DNA of 64,000 bases, taken from contig CALYAC010000009.1 in the NCBI GenBank assembly GCA_944393405.1, forward strand, positions 24,081 through 88,080, given 5' to 3'. Shown here in pieces: positions 18,554-27,709 of this stretch; within the stretch, counting starts at the first letter, position 1; each line of letters opens with the position of its first letter. Both the position numbers and the translations under genes were made by a program. Under the pieces are notes generated by a model that saw only the letters and a program-made list of their open reading frames with translations, ran no database searches and was not told the DNA's origin. Origin of the DNA: an uncultured Clostridia bacterium. GTDB lineage: Bacteria > Bacillota_A > Clostridia > TANB77 > CAG-508.

Positions 18554-20158
18554 ATGAGAACAAAATACATATTTGTAACTGGAGGAGTTGTATCAGGATT
18601 AGGAAAAGGAATCACTGCTGCATCATTAGGTAGATTATTAAAAAATAGAGGATATAAGATAGTGAATCAAAAATTTGATCCATATATAAATGTTGACCCA
18701 GGAACAATGAGTCCATATGAGCATGGAGAAGTTTTTGTTACAGATGATGGAGCAGAAACAGATTTAGATTTAGGACATTATGAAAGATTTACAGATGTAA
18801 GCTTAACTAAAAATTCAAGTATTACGATGGGAAAAATTTATCAAGAAGTAATAGAGAGAGAAAGAAGAGGAGATTATTTAGGAAAAACAGTACAGGTTAT
18901 ACCTCATGTAACAAATGCAATAAAAGAGAAAATATATTCATTTGAGAAAAAAGACGTTGATATAGTTATAACTGAAATAGGCGGTACTGTTGGTGATATC
19001 GAAGGACTATCTATGATTGAAGCAATAAGACAAGTTGGAATTGAAAACAAACAAGAAGATGTTTTATATATTCATGTTACTTTATTACCATATATTTCTG
19101 GATCAAATGAGTTAAAATCAAAACCAACTCAACATTCAGTAAAAGAATTACAATCAGTTGGAATAAAGCCAGATATTTTGGTATGTAGAACAGAAGTTGA
19201 TATACCAGAGAATTTGAGAGATAAAATAGCACTATTTTGTAATGTTAGAAAAGAAAGTGTTATTGCAAATAAGACAGCAAGTTGTTTATATGAAGTTCCA
19301 CTTATGTTAGAAGAAGAAGGATTAGCAAGAGAAGTCTGTAAGCATTTACAACTAGAAAATGTAGAACCAAACAATAAAAATTGGGAAGAATTAAATGAAA
19401 AAATAAAGAAATTATCTGATAAAGAAATAACAGTTGGAATTGTTGGAAAATATATAAAATTAGAAGATTCATATTTATCTGTTATAGAAAGTTTAAATCA
19501 TGCTGGATTTGAAAATAATGTTAAAGTTAAATCTAAACTGATAGATGCAGAAAAAATAAATAAAGATAATGTAAAAGAAATGCTTGAAGGATGTAGCGGA
19601 ATAATTGTTCCTGGAGGTTTTGGAAATAGAGGAATAGAAGGAAAGATTCAAGCAATAAAATATGCAAGAGAAGAAAAAATACCATTCTTAGGTATATGCT
19701 TAGGAATGCAAATGGCTGTAGTAGAATTTGCAAGAGATGTATTAAATTTAAAAGATGCCAATTCAGAGGAATTTGATGAAATATGTGAAAATCCTGTTAT
19801 ACATATAATGTATGACCAAAAAGACATAACAAAAAAAGGTGGAACAATGAGACTTGGAAGTTATCCTTGTATTTTAAAGAAAGGAACATTAGCAGAAAAA
19901 GTATATAAAGCAGAAGAAATAGCAGAAAGACATAGACATAGATTTGAATACAATAATAAATATAGAGAAGATATGGAAGCAAATGGACTTAAAGTATCAG
20001 GAACTTCACCAAATGGAGAACTAGTAGAAATTGTAGAATTAGAAAATCATCCATACTTTATTGCATGTCAATTCCATCCAGAATTTAAGTCTAGACCAGA
20101 TAAACCAGCACCATTATTTGTAGAACTAGTAAGAGCTGCTAAAAAGATAAAAAAATAA
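18554..20158 (+). CDS. pyrG: CTP synthase
   Basis: Makes CTP from UTP with glutamine. The 534-residue protein has the N-terminal synthetase domain ([22 protein letters not shown]) and a C-terminal class I glutaminase with the nucleophile in LGICLGMQ and the catalytic pair in CQFHPEFKS. Full length. The ribosome binding site is AAAGGATGG. A leader terminator lies upstream and a hairpin terminator follows. Confidence 0.97.
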   Translation: MRTKYIFVTGGVVSGLGKGITAASLGRLLKNRGYKIVNQKFDPYINVDPGTMSPYEHGEVFVTDDGAETDLDLGHYERFTDVSLTKNSSITMGKIYQEVIERERRGDYLGKTVQVIPHVTNAIKEKIYSFEKKDVDIVITEIGGTVGDIEGLSMIEAIRQVGIENKQEDVLYIHVTLLPYISGSNELKSKPTQHSVKELQSVGIKPDILVCRTEVDIPENLRDKIALFCNVRKESVIANKTASCLYEVPLMLEEEGLAREVCKHLQLENVEPNNKNWEELNEKIKKLSDKEITVGIVGKYIKLEDSYLSVIESLNHAGFENNVKVKSKLIDAEKINKDNVKEMLEGCSGIIVPGGFGNRGIEGKIQAIKYAREEKIPFLGICLGMQMAVVEFARDVLNLKDANSEEFDEICENPVIHIMYDQKDITKKGGTMRLGSYPCILKKGTLAEKVYKAEEIAERHRHRFEYNNKYREDMEANGLKVSGTSPNGELVEIVELENHPYFIACQFHPEFKSRPDKPAPLFVELVRAAKKIKK

Positions 20159-20168
20159 TATAAACATT

Positions 20169-20210
20169 AAAAAAAAGAAATTGAATTTTAATTTTCAATT
20201 TCTTTTTTAT
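20169..20210. terminator. Terminator between pyrG and the convergent membrane gene
   Basis: AAAAAGAAATTGAA pairs with TTCAATTTCTTTTT around a short loop; both strands end in T-rich runs. Confidence 0.8.
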
Positions 20211-20258
20211 ATCTTTTCTTATTATTGTATTTTTTAGTGTACTCTATCACTTTTTCTA

Positions 20259-21410
20259 TTACTTTTTATCATCTACTTTATAAAGTGTTTTTCTTGTATA
20301 AAAATTCATACCAATCATACCTAAACCAATTAAAGAAGTTATGATATTAACAATCGTTCCAAAATATGGAATGTATTTTAGTAATGAAAGTACTAACAAT
20401 ATTAAAAGTGAAATTAATACAAAAGGCGTATTAGTTTTAAATGCAAATTTATTTGAAATAAGCTTTGAAGAAGCCATTGCAAATATAGTATTAGATATTG
20501 CAAATGCTAAGATTAATAAACCTAATGCACATACAGCAATTGTACCACCAAATCCATAAGTAAATAATAGTAATAGTATTGAAATAGAAATTGTAGCAAA
20601 AGCTATTAAAAGACCTATCCAAAATGATTTACTACTATTATTTTTTAGCATCATTCCTAATCTGTTTTTTAATTCAGGTGATATCCATAGTGATAATAAT
20701 ATTACAGCTAAAGATAAAACTAAACTTGTAATAATGCTTGAAACTGCAGACCATATAATGTCTTCAGTAGACTTTTGATTAAGTGGATTATATTTAATTT
20801 CACCACTTATTACACCATCAGGAATGGTTAATTCTGAATTAGACCAATAGTTTAAATTACCACTAACGATTGGCTCTTTAAAATCTTCAGTAAATACTAA
20901 ATTAGAAGTATTTACATTTAAATCTCTTGAAACTTTTCCATAAAGAGTAACTTTTGATGAATAAAGATTTAAATTTCTACCTACAATACCAGATTCTTCT
21001 AATGTAAAATCATTTGAAATAGCATATATATCAGAAACTATACCAGAAACAGATATTTTAGGTGAATAAGCAAAAACATTACCATATATCATCGCATCTT
21101 TTGAAATTTGTAATGAATTTGAAATAACTAATAAATCACCTATTATTTCTCCTGTAATATTTACATTATTTCCATATATTGCAACATTTCCATTAACTTT
21201 ATTAGATATTTCAACATTATCATTAAATAATAGTAAATCTGAATTCGTATATGTATCTTCTGTATTTGCTTTATCTGAATTAGTTGATGCTTCTTCTGCT
21301 GTACGAGGTTCTATAACTAAATCATTACTTGCAAAGGCTGTATTAGTTAATAATATAAATAGTATTAAAAAGACACATAATAGAGTTCTTTTAAAAATTT
21401 TATTTTTCAC
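20259..21410 (-). CDS. Exported polymer-forming (bactofilin-like) membrane protein
   Basis: A 383-residue protein with a signal peptide (residues 1-28), a right-handed beta-helix of bactofilin-like repeats (about 60-205: DNVEISNKVNGNVAIYGNNV and similar), and four or so transmembrane segments in the C-terminal 170 residues. The layout is that of extracytoplasmic bactofilin-like proteins anchored to a membrane domain. It starts with GTG, supported by AAGGAGGG. Probably a cell envelope scaffold; the exact role is unknown. Confidence 0.75.
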   Translation of the reverse strand: MKNKIFKRTLLCVFLILFILLTNTAFASNDLVIEPRTAEEASTNSDKANTEDTYTNSDLLLFNDNVEISNKVNGNVAIYGNNVNITGEIIGDLLVISNSLQISKDAMIYGNVFAYSPKISVSGIVSDIYAISNDFTLEESGIVGRNLNLYSSKVTLYGKVSRDLNVNTSNLVFTEDFKEPIVSGNLNYWSNSELTIPDGVISGEIKYNPLNQKSTEDIIWSAVSSIITSLVLSLAVILLSLWISPELKNRLGMMLKNNSSKSFWIGLLIAFATISISILLLLFTYGFGGTIAVCALGLLILAFAISNTIFAMASSKLISNKFAFKTNTPFVLISLLILLVLSLLKYIPYFGTIVNIITSLIGLGMIGMNFYTRKTLYKVDDKK

Positions 21411-21469
21411 AAATATCCCTCCTTAAAACATAAAAGTATCATATAATTTTATATAAATTTTGTCAATGA

Positions 21470-21595
21470 TTATTTAGGTGAAAAGTATATACAATCTTTA
21501 TTATCAATGGATATTTTTTGATTTTTAATATTTTCTAGATTACACTTTCCATCAACTTGATAAATGCAGTTACAAGAACAATTGATATTTGTCAA
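21470..21595 (-). CDS. Small Cys-rich protein, 41 aa
   Basis: Reads MTNINCSCNCIYQVDGKCNL and ends with DCIYFSP. The pattern CxCxCxYxxDGxCxL...CxYF matches small cysteine-rich proteins common in Clostridia (DUF1540-like in style), likely metal-binding. It starts with TTG at 21595, with GGGGTGAT upstream. The function of such proteins is unknown. Five spaced cysteines in so short a frame make chance unlikely. Confidence 0.65.
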   Translation of the reverse strand: MTNINCSCNCIYQVDGKCNLENIKNQKISIDNKDCIYFSPK

Positions 21596-21650
21596 AATAA
21601 AATCACCCCATGACATTATTATAGGATGATTTATAAATAAATATACTAAT

Positions 21651-22304
21651 TTATTTGTTTTCTTTAAAATATTTACAATATGAATTAATAGGACATTCTA
21701 AGCATTTTGGAGATCTGGCAGTACAAATAGCTCTTCCATGATAAATTAAAATATGATTTACATCTTTTAAATATTCATAAGGAAATAGTGATAATAAATC
21801 TTGTTCTATTTTTTCTGGAGTATCCTTGTCTGAGAACCCAATTCTACCCGATAATCTTTTGGCATGAGTATCTACTGCAATGCCTTGAGGTTTATTAAAT
21901 GCTTCAAGCATTACAACATTTGCAGTTTTCCTACCGACACCAGGAAGAGTAAGTAAATCTTCCATATTATCAGGTACTTGACTATTAAATTCATTTACGA
22001 TTTTTTCAGCAGTTAATTTAATATTCTTCGCTTTATTTTTATAAAATCCACAAGGATGTATTAATTCTTCTAATTTAGAAAGAGGGATATTTACAAAATC
22101 TTCTGGAGTGGAATATTTAGAAAAAATATTAGGAGTCGTCTTATTAACTCTTTCATCAGTACATTGAGCAGATAGAATTACTGCAATAAGCATTTCAAAA
22201 GGTGTTGAGAAATCTAAACTACATTTAGCATCTGGGTATGTTTTTTTTAATATTTCTAATATTTTTATTGCGTCATTTTGGTTCATTGTATTTGATTTTT
22301 TCAT
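21651..22304 (-). CDS. nth: Endonuclease III
   Basis: DNA glycosylase/AP lyase for oxidised pyrimidines. The 217-residue protein has the helix-hairpin-helix LPGVGRKTANVV with the catalytic Lys, the catalytic Asp in VDTHAKRLSGR, and a C-terminal 4Fe-4S site (CTARSPKCLECPINSYC). Full length. The small Cys-rich gene lies directly downstream on the same strand. Confidence 0.95.
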   Translation of the reverse strand: MKKSNTMNQNDAIKILEILKKTYPDAKCSLDFSTPFEMLIAVILSAQCTDERVNKTTPNIFSKYSTPEDFVNIPLSKLEELIHPCGFYKNKAKNIKLTAEKIVNEFNSQVPDNMEDLLTLPGVGRKTANVVMLEAFNKPQGIAVDTHAKRLSGRIGFSDKDTPEKIEQDLLSLFPYEYLKDVNHILIYHGRAICTARSPKCLECPINSYCKYFKENK

Positions 22305-22430
22305 ATATGTATCAGTCCTTTCATATGAAATATATTATATCATAATTATTAACTTTAATATATACTATAACATAAAATGGTAACAAATAAATTGAGCTAA
22401 TAATATAATATATAAAAAGGAGGTAATAAT

Positions 22431-22580
22431 ATGTTAAGAGCGTTAAAGAAAACAATTGCTGTATGTTTAATTGGTTTAGGGCTTGGAATGTTACTTGTAT
22501 TGTTACTTCCTATAGCAGGATGGCTATTTGTGATTGGAATAGTTATTATAGCTGTTGGAATTATGTGGCTTTGTTGTTAG
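22431..22580 (+). CDS. Small hydrophobic membrane protein, 49 aa
   Basis: Reads MLRALKKTIAVCLIGLGLGM followed by two closely packed hydrophobic stretches ending MWLCC. A strong AAGGAGGTAATAAT site precedes the ATG. Its partner downstream is spoVM, 27 bases away, so a sporulation-linked role is possible. No family recognised. Confidence 0.65.
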   Translation: MLRALKKTIAVCLIGLGLGMLLVLLLPIAGWLFVIGIVIIAVGIMWLCC

Positions 22581-22607
22581 AATATTTGCTAAGGAGGGAT
22601 TTTAGTA

Positions 22608-22688
22608 ATGACTATTATTGTAAAAAAAGTTCCAAAGTTTTTAAGAGGCTTTGTTAAATTGATTTTTGGAATCAAAGATAATACATAA
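22608..22688 (+). CDS. spoVM: Stage V sporulation protein M (SpoVM)
   Basis: A 26-codon gene, the same length as Bacillus subtilis SpoVM. The product has the SpoVM core PKFLxGxVxxxxG (here PKFLRGFVKLIFG, residues 9-21) with Pro9 conserved. SpoVM is an amphipathic peptide that marks the forespore membrane by its curvature and anchors the coat ATPase SpoIVA. An AAGGAGGG site lies upstream of the ATG. A terminator follows. Confidence 0.88.
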   Translation: MTIIVKKVPKFLRGFVKLIFGIKDNT

Positions 22689-22701
22689 GATTAAATATAA
22701 T

Positions 22702-22751
22702 AAAAAGAATTCTGGATAAGAATTTGTTATTCTTAAAAGAATTCTTTTTAT
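22702..22751 (+). terminator. Terminator after spoVM
   Basis: AAAAGAATTC and GAATTCTTTT form the outer stem with an inner AAGAAT/ATTCTT pairing, followed by T. Confidence 0.75.
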
Positions 22752-22773
22752 GTAAATAAACTATATGAAAGTA

Positions 22774-22802
22774 TTGATTTTTAACTAATAATGTAATATA
22801 AT
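22774..22802 (+). promoter_or_regulatory. alaS promoter
   Basis: TTGATT (22774-22779) and TATAAT (22797-22802) with 17-base spacing. Confidence 0.55.
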
Positions 22803-22848
22803 TCTCTATATCCAAAATGTGAAAAATATGAAGAATAGGGGAAGATTA

Positions 22849-24603
22849 ATGAAAGCTATTGAAATTAGAAATAAATACTTAAATTTTTTTAAAAAACATG
22901 GACATGCAGTAATACCTAGTGCACCATTAATACCAGAAAATGATCCATCTGTTTTATTTACAACAGCAGGAATGCAACCATTAGTTCCATATTTATTAGG
23001 AGAAAAGCACCCAGAAGGAAAAAGAATTACTGATTATCAAAAGTGCTTAAGAACTAATGATATAGATGAAGTGGGTGATAATAGACATTTAACATATTTT
23101 GAAATGTTAGGTAACTGGTCTTTAGGAGATTATTTTAAAGAAGAATCTATAGCTATGAGTTTTGAATTTTTAACAAAAGAATTAGGAATTCCAGTAGAAA
23201 AGTTATCAGTAACTTGTTTTGCAGGAGATGAAGATGCACCAAGAGATGAAGTTACAGCAGAATGTTGGAAAAAAGCAGGAATTCCAGAAAATAAAATATA
23301 TTATTATGGAAAAGATGATAACTGGTGGATTGCTGGAGAAGAAGGACCATGTGGACCTGATACAGAAATGTTTTATGATACAGGTAAACCAGCTTGTTCA
23401 CCTGACTGTCAACCATCTTGCGATTGTGGTAAATATGTTGAAATATGGAATAATGTATTTATGGAATATTACAAGACAAAAGAAGGAAAATATGAAAAAT
23501 TAAAACAGCATAATGTTGATACAGGTCTTGGACTTGAAAGAATGACAATGTTATTACAAGGAAAAACAACACCTTTTGATACAGAACTATTTGCACCAGT
23601 TATGGAAAAGCTAAAAGAGCTTGCTAAAAATGATAACATAGAAAGCAGAAGAATAGTGGCAGAACATTTACGTGCAAGTATGATGGTAGTATCTGATGGT
23701 GGAAGACCATCTAATATAGATAGAGGATATGTGTTAAGAAAACTAATAAGAAGAATGTCAAGACATTTAAATAAAATGCAAATAGATTTAAATGAGCTTG
23801 GAAATCTTATAGATTTAAACATTGATACATTAAAAGAAATGTATCCTGAGCTTGAAAAAAATAGAGATATAATAAAACAAGTAATAGTTGAAGAAAAAGA
23901 TAAGTTTGTAAAAACATTAGCACATGGAGAAAAAGAATTTGAAAAAGCTATTAATAAAGCAAGAGAAGAGAATAAAAATGTTATAGATGGACAAACTATA
24001 TTTAAACTATATGAAACATATGGATTTCCTCCAGAAATTACAGCAGACTTAGCTAAAGAGCGAGGTTTTAAAATAGATAATTCTGAATTTGATAAATTAT
24101 TTAAAGAGCATCAAGAAAAATCAAGAATGGGAAGTGAGCAAAAGTTTAAAGGTGGCTTAGCTGAACAAAATGAAAAAACAATTGCTTATCACACAGCAAC
24201 ACATTTACTTCATAAAGCATTACAGATAGTTCTAGGAGAACATGCTAAACAAAGAGGATCAAACATAACTACAGAAAGATTAAGATTTGATTTTTCACAC
24301 CCAGAGAAAATGACAAAAGAGCAATTACAAGAAGTTGAAGATATAGTAAATGAGCAAATTAAAAGAGATTTACCTGTAACTTGTGAAGAAATGACTTTAG
24401 AGGAGGCAAAAAAATCTGGTGCAACAGGACTTTTTGAAAGTAAATATGGTGAAAAAGTAAAAGTATATACTATAGGTGACTTCAGTAAAGAAATATGTGG
24501 TGGACCTCATGTAACTCATACAGGTGAATTAGGACATTTCAAAATAAAAAAAGAAGAATCAAGTTCAGCAGGAGTAAGAAGAATAAAAGCTATTTTAGAA
24601 TAA
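22849..24603 (+). CDS. alaS: Alanyl-tRNA synthetase, short form without C-Ala domain
   Basis: Charges tRNA-Ala. The protein is about 584 residues, far below the roughly 870 of typical bacterial AlaRS. It keeps the class II catalytic core (PSVLFTTAGMQPLVPYLLG; YFEMLGNWSLGDYF), tRNA-recognition helices, and the editing domain with zinc ligands HTATHLLH and CGGPHV, then ends with AGVRRIKAILE. The C-terminal C-Ala/oligomerisation region is absent and the stop is followed at once by the HIT gene, so this is a natural short form, not a break. I chose the ATG at 22849 after AGGGGAAG; an upstream in-frame ATG lacks a site. No T-box precedes it. Confidence 0.9.
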   Translation: MKAIEIRNKYLNFFKKHGHAVIPSAPLIPENDPSVLFTTAGMQPLVPYLLGEKHPEGKRITDYQKCLRTNDIDEVGDNRHLTYFEMLGNWSLGDYFKEESIAMSFEFLTKELGIPVEKLSVTCFAGDEDAPRDEVTAECWKKAGIPENKIYYYGKDDNWWIAGEEGPCGPDTEMFYDTGKPACSPDCQPSCDCGKYVEIWNNVFMEYYKTKEGKYEKLKQHNVDTGLGLERMTMLLQGKTTPFDTELFAPVMEKLKELAKNDNIESRRIVAEHLRASMMVVSDGGRPSNIDRGYVLRKLIRRMSRHLNKMQIDLNELGNLIDLNIDTLKEMYPELEKNRDIIKQVIVEEKDKFVKTLAHGEKEFEKAINKAREENKNVIDGQTIFKLYETYGFPPEITADLAKERGFKIDNSEFDKLFKEHQEKSRMGSEQKFKGGLAEQNEKTIAYHTATHLLHKALQIVLGEHAKQRGSNITTERLRFDFSHPEKMTKEQLQEVEDIVNEQIKRDLPVTCEEMTLEEAKKSGATGLFESKYGEKVKVYTIGDFSKEICGGPHVTHTGELGHFKIKKEESSSAGVRRIKAILE

Positions 24604-24627
24604 AAAATTATGAAAAGAGGTAATAAT

Positions 24628-24975
24628 ATGGAAAATTGTATTTTTTGCAAAATTATAAATAAGGAAATACCTTCAAAAATTGTATATGAAGACGATAAAG
24701 TAATGGCTTTTAATGATGTTAACCCTGCAGCTCCTATTCATATATTAGTAGTACCAAAAGTACATGTTGAAAAAATATTAGATGTTAAAGATGAAGAGAT
24801 GGACTTAATAGCTCATATATATAAGGTAATAAATAAGATTGCAAGAGATGAAGGTTTTGCAGAAAATGGTTATAGAGTTATTACAAATTGTGGAAAAGAT
24901 TCTGGACAAGAAGTAATGCATTTACATTTTCATATATTAGCTGGAAAAGAATTAGGACCTAAAATAGTCGAATAA
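24628..24975 (+). CDS. HIT-family nucleotide-binding hydrolase
   Basis: A 115-residue HIT protein with CIFCKIINKEIPS at the N-terminus and the histidine triad HLHFHIL near the C-terminus. Family members hydrolyse AMP-linked substrates such as adenosine phosphoramidates or ApnA. I chose ATG 24628 after GAGGTAATAAT. It is cotranscribed with alaS, 24 bases apart, which may reflect clearance of aminoacyl adenylates. Confidence 0.92.
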   Translation: MENCIFCKIINKEIPSKIVYEDDKVMAFNDVNPAAPIHILVVPKVHVEKILDVKDEEMDLIAHIYKVINKIARDEGFAENGYRVITNCGKDSGQEVMHLHFHILAGKELGPKIVE

Positions 24976-25053
24976 ATAACAAAAGAGTAGAAAATCTGCT
25001 AAATATATGTTATAATATATTTATGGAATTAAAGTAACAAGGGAGGAAGTAAT

Positions 25054-25758
25054 ATGGCTAAGAGTAGATATAATAAATCACTAACTGTGATTCTTGTAAT
25101 AGTTATTATAGCAATAGTTGGATTACTTATATACTTTGGAATTGATGTTTATAGAAAGTATTACATTGAAAAGGAAGCAGGAGATGCAGTAAAACAATTT
25201 GAAGATCAAATAAATGAGATTGCTTCAATATCTGGAGGTGCAGGAGGTATTGATGGAAACACTACACCAATAGATGTAAATGGAATATTTGATGATAAAG
25301 GCAACTCGACATCAGATGATAGTGGAAATAGAGAAGGATCTGGAGTAAAATATAAAGGATATGATGTTTTAGGTATAATAGAAATTCCAGCAACTGATGT
25401 TAAGTATCCAATAATAGCAGACTATGAAATGAGTATAGACGCAATGAATAAAGCTATTGTTAAAATGTATCCAGGAACAATTAATTTAAATGAAGTAGGA
25501 AATACAGTATTTGTTGGACATAATTATCATGATGGAACTTTCTTCTCAAATAATAAGAGACTTGAAAATGGAGATAAAATATACATAACAGACAATACAG
25601 GAAGAAAAGTTACATATGAAATATATAAGAAATATGAAACAAGTACAAGTGATTCAGAATATATGACAAGAGATACTAATGGAAAAAGAGAAATTTCATT
25701 ATCTACTTGTACAGATGATACAAAGATGAGATTAATAATCTGGGCAAGAGAAGTATAA
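25054..25758 (+). CDS. srt: Sortase
   Basis: Membrane cysteine transpeptidase that anchors surface proteins. The 234-residue protein has a TM segment at 10-30, a low-complexity Gly/Asp/Ser linker (about 55-97) and a sortase barrel with catalytic His156 (VGHNYHD), Cys219 (LSTCT) and Arg226 (RLIIWAR). Likely substrates are the two LPXTG-like proteins in this window (29056-30555, LPQTG; 53549-54790, IPQTG). Class assignment (D/E-like) is uncertain. Confidence 0.92.
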   Translation: MAKSRYNKSLTVILVIVIIAIVGLLIYFGIDVYRKYYIEKEAGDAVKQFEDQINEIASISGGAGGIDGNTTPIDVNGIFDDKGNSTSDDSGNREGSGVKYKGYDVLGIIEIPATDVKYPIIADYEMSIDAMNKAIVKMYPGTINLNEVGNTVFVGHNYHDGTFFSNNKRLENGDKIYITDNTGRKVTYEIYKKYETSTSDSEYMTRDTNGKREISLSTCTDDTKMRLIIWAREV

Positions 25759-25775
25759 TAAATTATAAAAAATAG

Positions 25776-25804
25776 TTGACAAAAATAAAATGATGGGGTA
25801 AAAT
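25776..25804 (+). promoter_or_regulatory. tRNA operon promoter
   Basis: TTGACA (25776-25781) and TAAAAT (25799-25804) with 17-base spacing, 25 bases before tRNA-His. Confidence 0.7.
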
Positions 25805-25828
25805 AGTATATGCAGTTGTGCAGAAGAT

Positions 25829-25906
25829 GGTGGATGTAGCGTAGTTGGTTAACGCGTCAGTTTGTGGCACTGAAGACCGTGGGTTCGAGTCCCATCTTCC
25901 ACCCCA
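25829..25906 (+). tRNA. tRNA-His (GTG)
   Basis: A cloverleaf folds with anticodon stem TCAGT/ACTGA and loop TTGTGGC (anticodon GTG), T-arm GTGGG-TTCGAGT-CCCAT, the extra G-1 opposite discriminator C typical of tRNA-His, and an encoded CCA at 25904-25906. One T-T mismatch sits in the acceptor stem. Confidence 0.96.
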
Positions 25907-25916
25907 TCAAATATAT

Positions 25917-25991
25917 TGGGCTGTAGCCAAGCGGTAAGGCACCAGACTTTGACTCTGGCATGCGCTAGTTCGAATCTAGCCAGCCCAACCA
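25917..25991 (+). tRNA. tRNA-Gln (TTG)
   Basis: Acceptor TGGGCTG/CAGCCCA, anticodon stem CCAGA/TCTGG with loop CTTTGAC (anticodon TTG), T-arm with TTCGAAT, and an encoded CCA. It follows tRNA-His by 10 bases and is an expected MnmA substrate. Confidence 0.96.
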
Positions 25992-25997
25992 AAATAT

Positions 25998-26041
25998 AAA
26001 CCTATGAATTACTGAAATATCAGTAGATCATAGGTTTTTTA
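25998..26041 (+). terminator. Terminator of the tRNA pair
   Basis: AACCTATGA pairs with TCATAGGTT, followed by six T, with an inner ACTGA/TCAGT pairing. Confidence 0.85.
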
Positions 26042-26094
26042 TATTAATAATAACAAAAGTGATAAAGTAGAAAAATAATAAAAGCAATAAATAT

Positions 26095-26128
26095 ACCCAC
26101 GACTTTCTTTAGTAAAGATAGCGTGGGT
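26095..26128 (-). terminator. Terminator of island gene B
   Basis: ACCCACG pairs with CGTGGGT with an inner CTTTC/GAAAG-like stem; it lies directly after the island B stop on the minus strand. The T-tract is weak. Confidence 0.6.
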
Positions 26129-26139
26129 GTGTTGCTTAT

Positions 26140-26982
26140 TTAGTTGTCGCTTTCGTTATGGGTAGCTGGCTTCAGATAGTAGTCTGTGCCAAGAAGTGTC
26201 TTATCCACCCCTTTGTTAGGATAATGTCTTTGAGCGATGTGCTCTTTGACATGAACTACGGTTCCATTTTTCTTGGTATAAGAGTAACCTCTTACCTTCC
26301 ATCTGGAAAGGAGGTATTCTCGTACCTTTGCCTCCGCCTTGGGATTAGGCTTATCGATCTTTACGACTCTCCGGGTGTAAGGAATAGTCCTCTTTACTTT
26401 CTTCAAGACAGGATTTCCTTTTTTGCTGAGCCGATTTTCATATCCGATTTCGTTTTTGGTCATATGTTCAACCTCAACAATTTCGGTATTGTCAATATTT
26501 GCCGCTGCATACAGGTACACATACGTAACAATCTGTGTAGCTGATTTTGCAAGTTCTTTGATACTATCGGTAGAATAAGATCTAGTTGCTGCTTTGCTAG
26601 GTTTCAACATGCTTGCAGAGTAGCATTTACGACCTTCTGATTCTACTAATTTGTTGTAGAATACAGCATTAAGTATCCAAGTTCCCTGAATAAATACATC
26701 CATTGAAAACCAATCCTCATGATCTTCAAAGAAGTTCACATAGATTTTTAAAGCAGGTTCTGCTTCTTGAACTTCAATGCAAACCCTCTGAAATACCATA
26801 GGGATTTTTTGACCAGCATATAACTCATCTGCAAGATCACACAGATAGTTACGAAGCAAGCTGTCCTTAACATAAACTTTGTCCCCAAATTCCATTTGGG
26901 AATTTGTGGCAATTGGTCCCTCACCTAATTTCCGAATCTCATCCTTTGAAAATTCACTGTAGAATTTTTCCTTGGCTCCCAT
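26140..26982 (-). CDS. Island gene B: hypothetical protein, 280 aa
   Basis: Unrecognised. It has no signal peptide or membrane segment; it is a mixed alpha/beta protein with a strongly basic C-terminal third (about 205-280) rich in Lys, Arg and His, which could bind nucleic acid. I chose ATG 26982 because AAAGGAG precedes it; the 18 upstream in-frame codons lack a site. GC is clearly higher than in neighbours and CGG occurs several times in frame (for example in EIRKLG, YTRRVV and ENRLSK). It has its own promoter, a 130-base leader with a palindrome, and its own terminator. Likely foreign. Confidence 0.7.
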   Translation of the reverse strand: MGAKEKFYSEFSKDEIRKLGEGPIATNSQMEFGDKVYVKDSLLRNYLCDLADELYAGQKIPMVFQRVCIEVQEAEPALKIYVNFFEDHEDWFSMDVFIQGTWILNAVFYNKLVESEGRKCYSASMLKPSKAATRSYSTDSIKELAKSATQIVTYVYLYAAANIDNTEIVEVEHMTKNEIGYENRLSKKGNPVLKKVKRTIPYTRRVVKIDKPNPKAEAKVREYLLSRWKVRGYSYTKKNGTVVHVKEHIAQRHYPNKGVDKTLLGTDYYLKPATHNESDN

Positions 26983-27005
26983 TTTTTTCTCCTTTGTCAT
27001 TAGCA

Positions 27006-27028
27006 ACACTAGGCTTAAGCTTAGCCTA
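27006..27028. repeat. Palindrome in the island B leader
   Basis: ACTAGGCT and AGCCTAGT arms (8 bp) flank TAAGCTT. The leader also has GCTTAGC farther upstream, which can pair with the left half, so two alternative RNA folds are possible. Confidence 0.55.
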
Positions 27029-27115
27029 GTAAACAATAGTTACTCTATAAGATAAAAGCTTGCGTTAAGCTAAGCCATATAAAAAAAGTAAATATATATA
27101 AAGTCTCCATACTTT

Positions 27116-27144
27116 ATTATACCATATAATTATGTAAATTTCAA
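27116..27144 (-). promoter_or_regulatory. Island B promoter
   Basis: On the minus strand TTGAAA (27144-27139) and TATAAT (27121-27116) are 17 bases apart. The remaining spacer to 27293 is AT-rich with nothing further seen. Confidence 0.6.
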
Positions 27145-27293
27145 TAAAAGAATGTTATACGTTTTTATATATAATAATATAATATTATTATATATTACTT
27201 TCGAGTTGAAAAATATTTCTTATATGATATACTTAAACAGTATTTAATTATTTTTATAATAATTAATATAATAAAATAAAAGGAGATAGGAGT

Positions 27294-27677
27294 ATGACAA
27301 TTTCAAGAGTTTATTTAACTAAGGATGATTCTTTAACAGCAGTTGTTTTAGAAGATGGTAAATATACCAACTTTATTTATGATCCTGAGCTTGTAGCAAT
27401 GGATGGAGGAGGAATAATAGAAGAAGCTAAATATGGATTTCCAAGTGCATTATCTTATGAAGATGATATTTCAGAAGGAGATTCAATAGAGAATATGGCA
27501 AAACTTCAAGAAAGAGAAAGTACATTAATTTTAGAAGTAGGGGAAAATATAGTTATTTATCCTCAACGCATGAGTGAATATAGTAAGAACATGTTTGAAC
27601 TTGAATTAGGAGAAGAACTTTGGAGTGAAATAGAACAAAAAGTAAATGGTGATGAGGGAGTTCAAATAGATATTTAA
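27294..27677 (+). CDS. Hypothetical acidic protein, 127 aa
   Basis: Unrecognised small acidic cytoplasmic protein, apparently beta-rich at the N-terminus (SRVYLTKDDSLTAVVLEDGK). The ribosome binding site is AAGGAGATAGG before ATG. Base and codon use match resident genes. It stands alone, followed by a hairpin terminator, so context gives no functional clue. Confidence 0.65.
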   Translation: MTISRVYLTKDDSLTAVVLEDGKYTNFIYDPELVAMDGGGIIEEAKYGFPSALSYEDDISEGDSIENMAKLQERESTLILEVGENIVIYPQRMSEYSKNMFELELGEELWSEIEQKVNGDEGVQIDI

Positions 27678-27679
27678 TG

Positions 27680-27709
27680 AGAAGCAGCAAAATGAAGCTG
27701 CTTTTTATA
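27680..27709 (+). terminator. Hairpin terminator
   Basis: AGCAGC pairs with GCTGCT across a short AAAATGAA loop and is followed by T. Confidence 0.7.

Noticed and set aside
22752..22848. T-box before alaS
   Set aside because: No GGTGGTACC-like sequence or terminator pair; only a promoter is seen.
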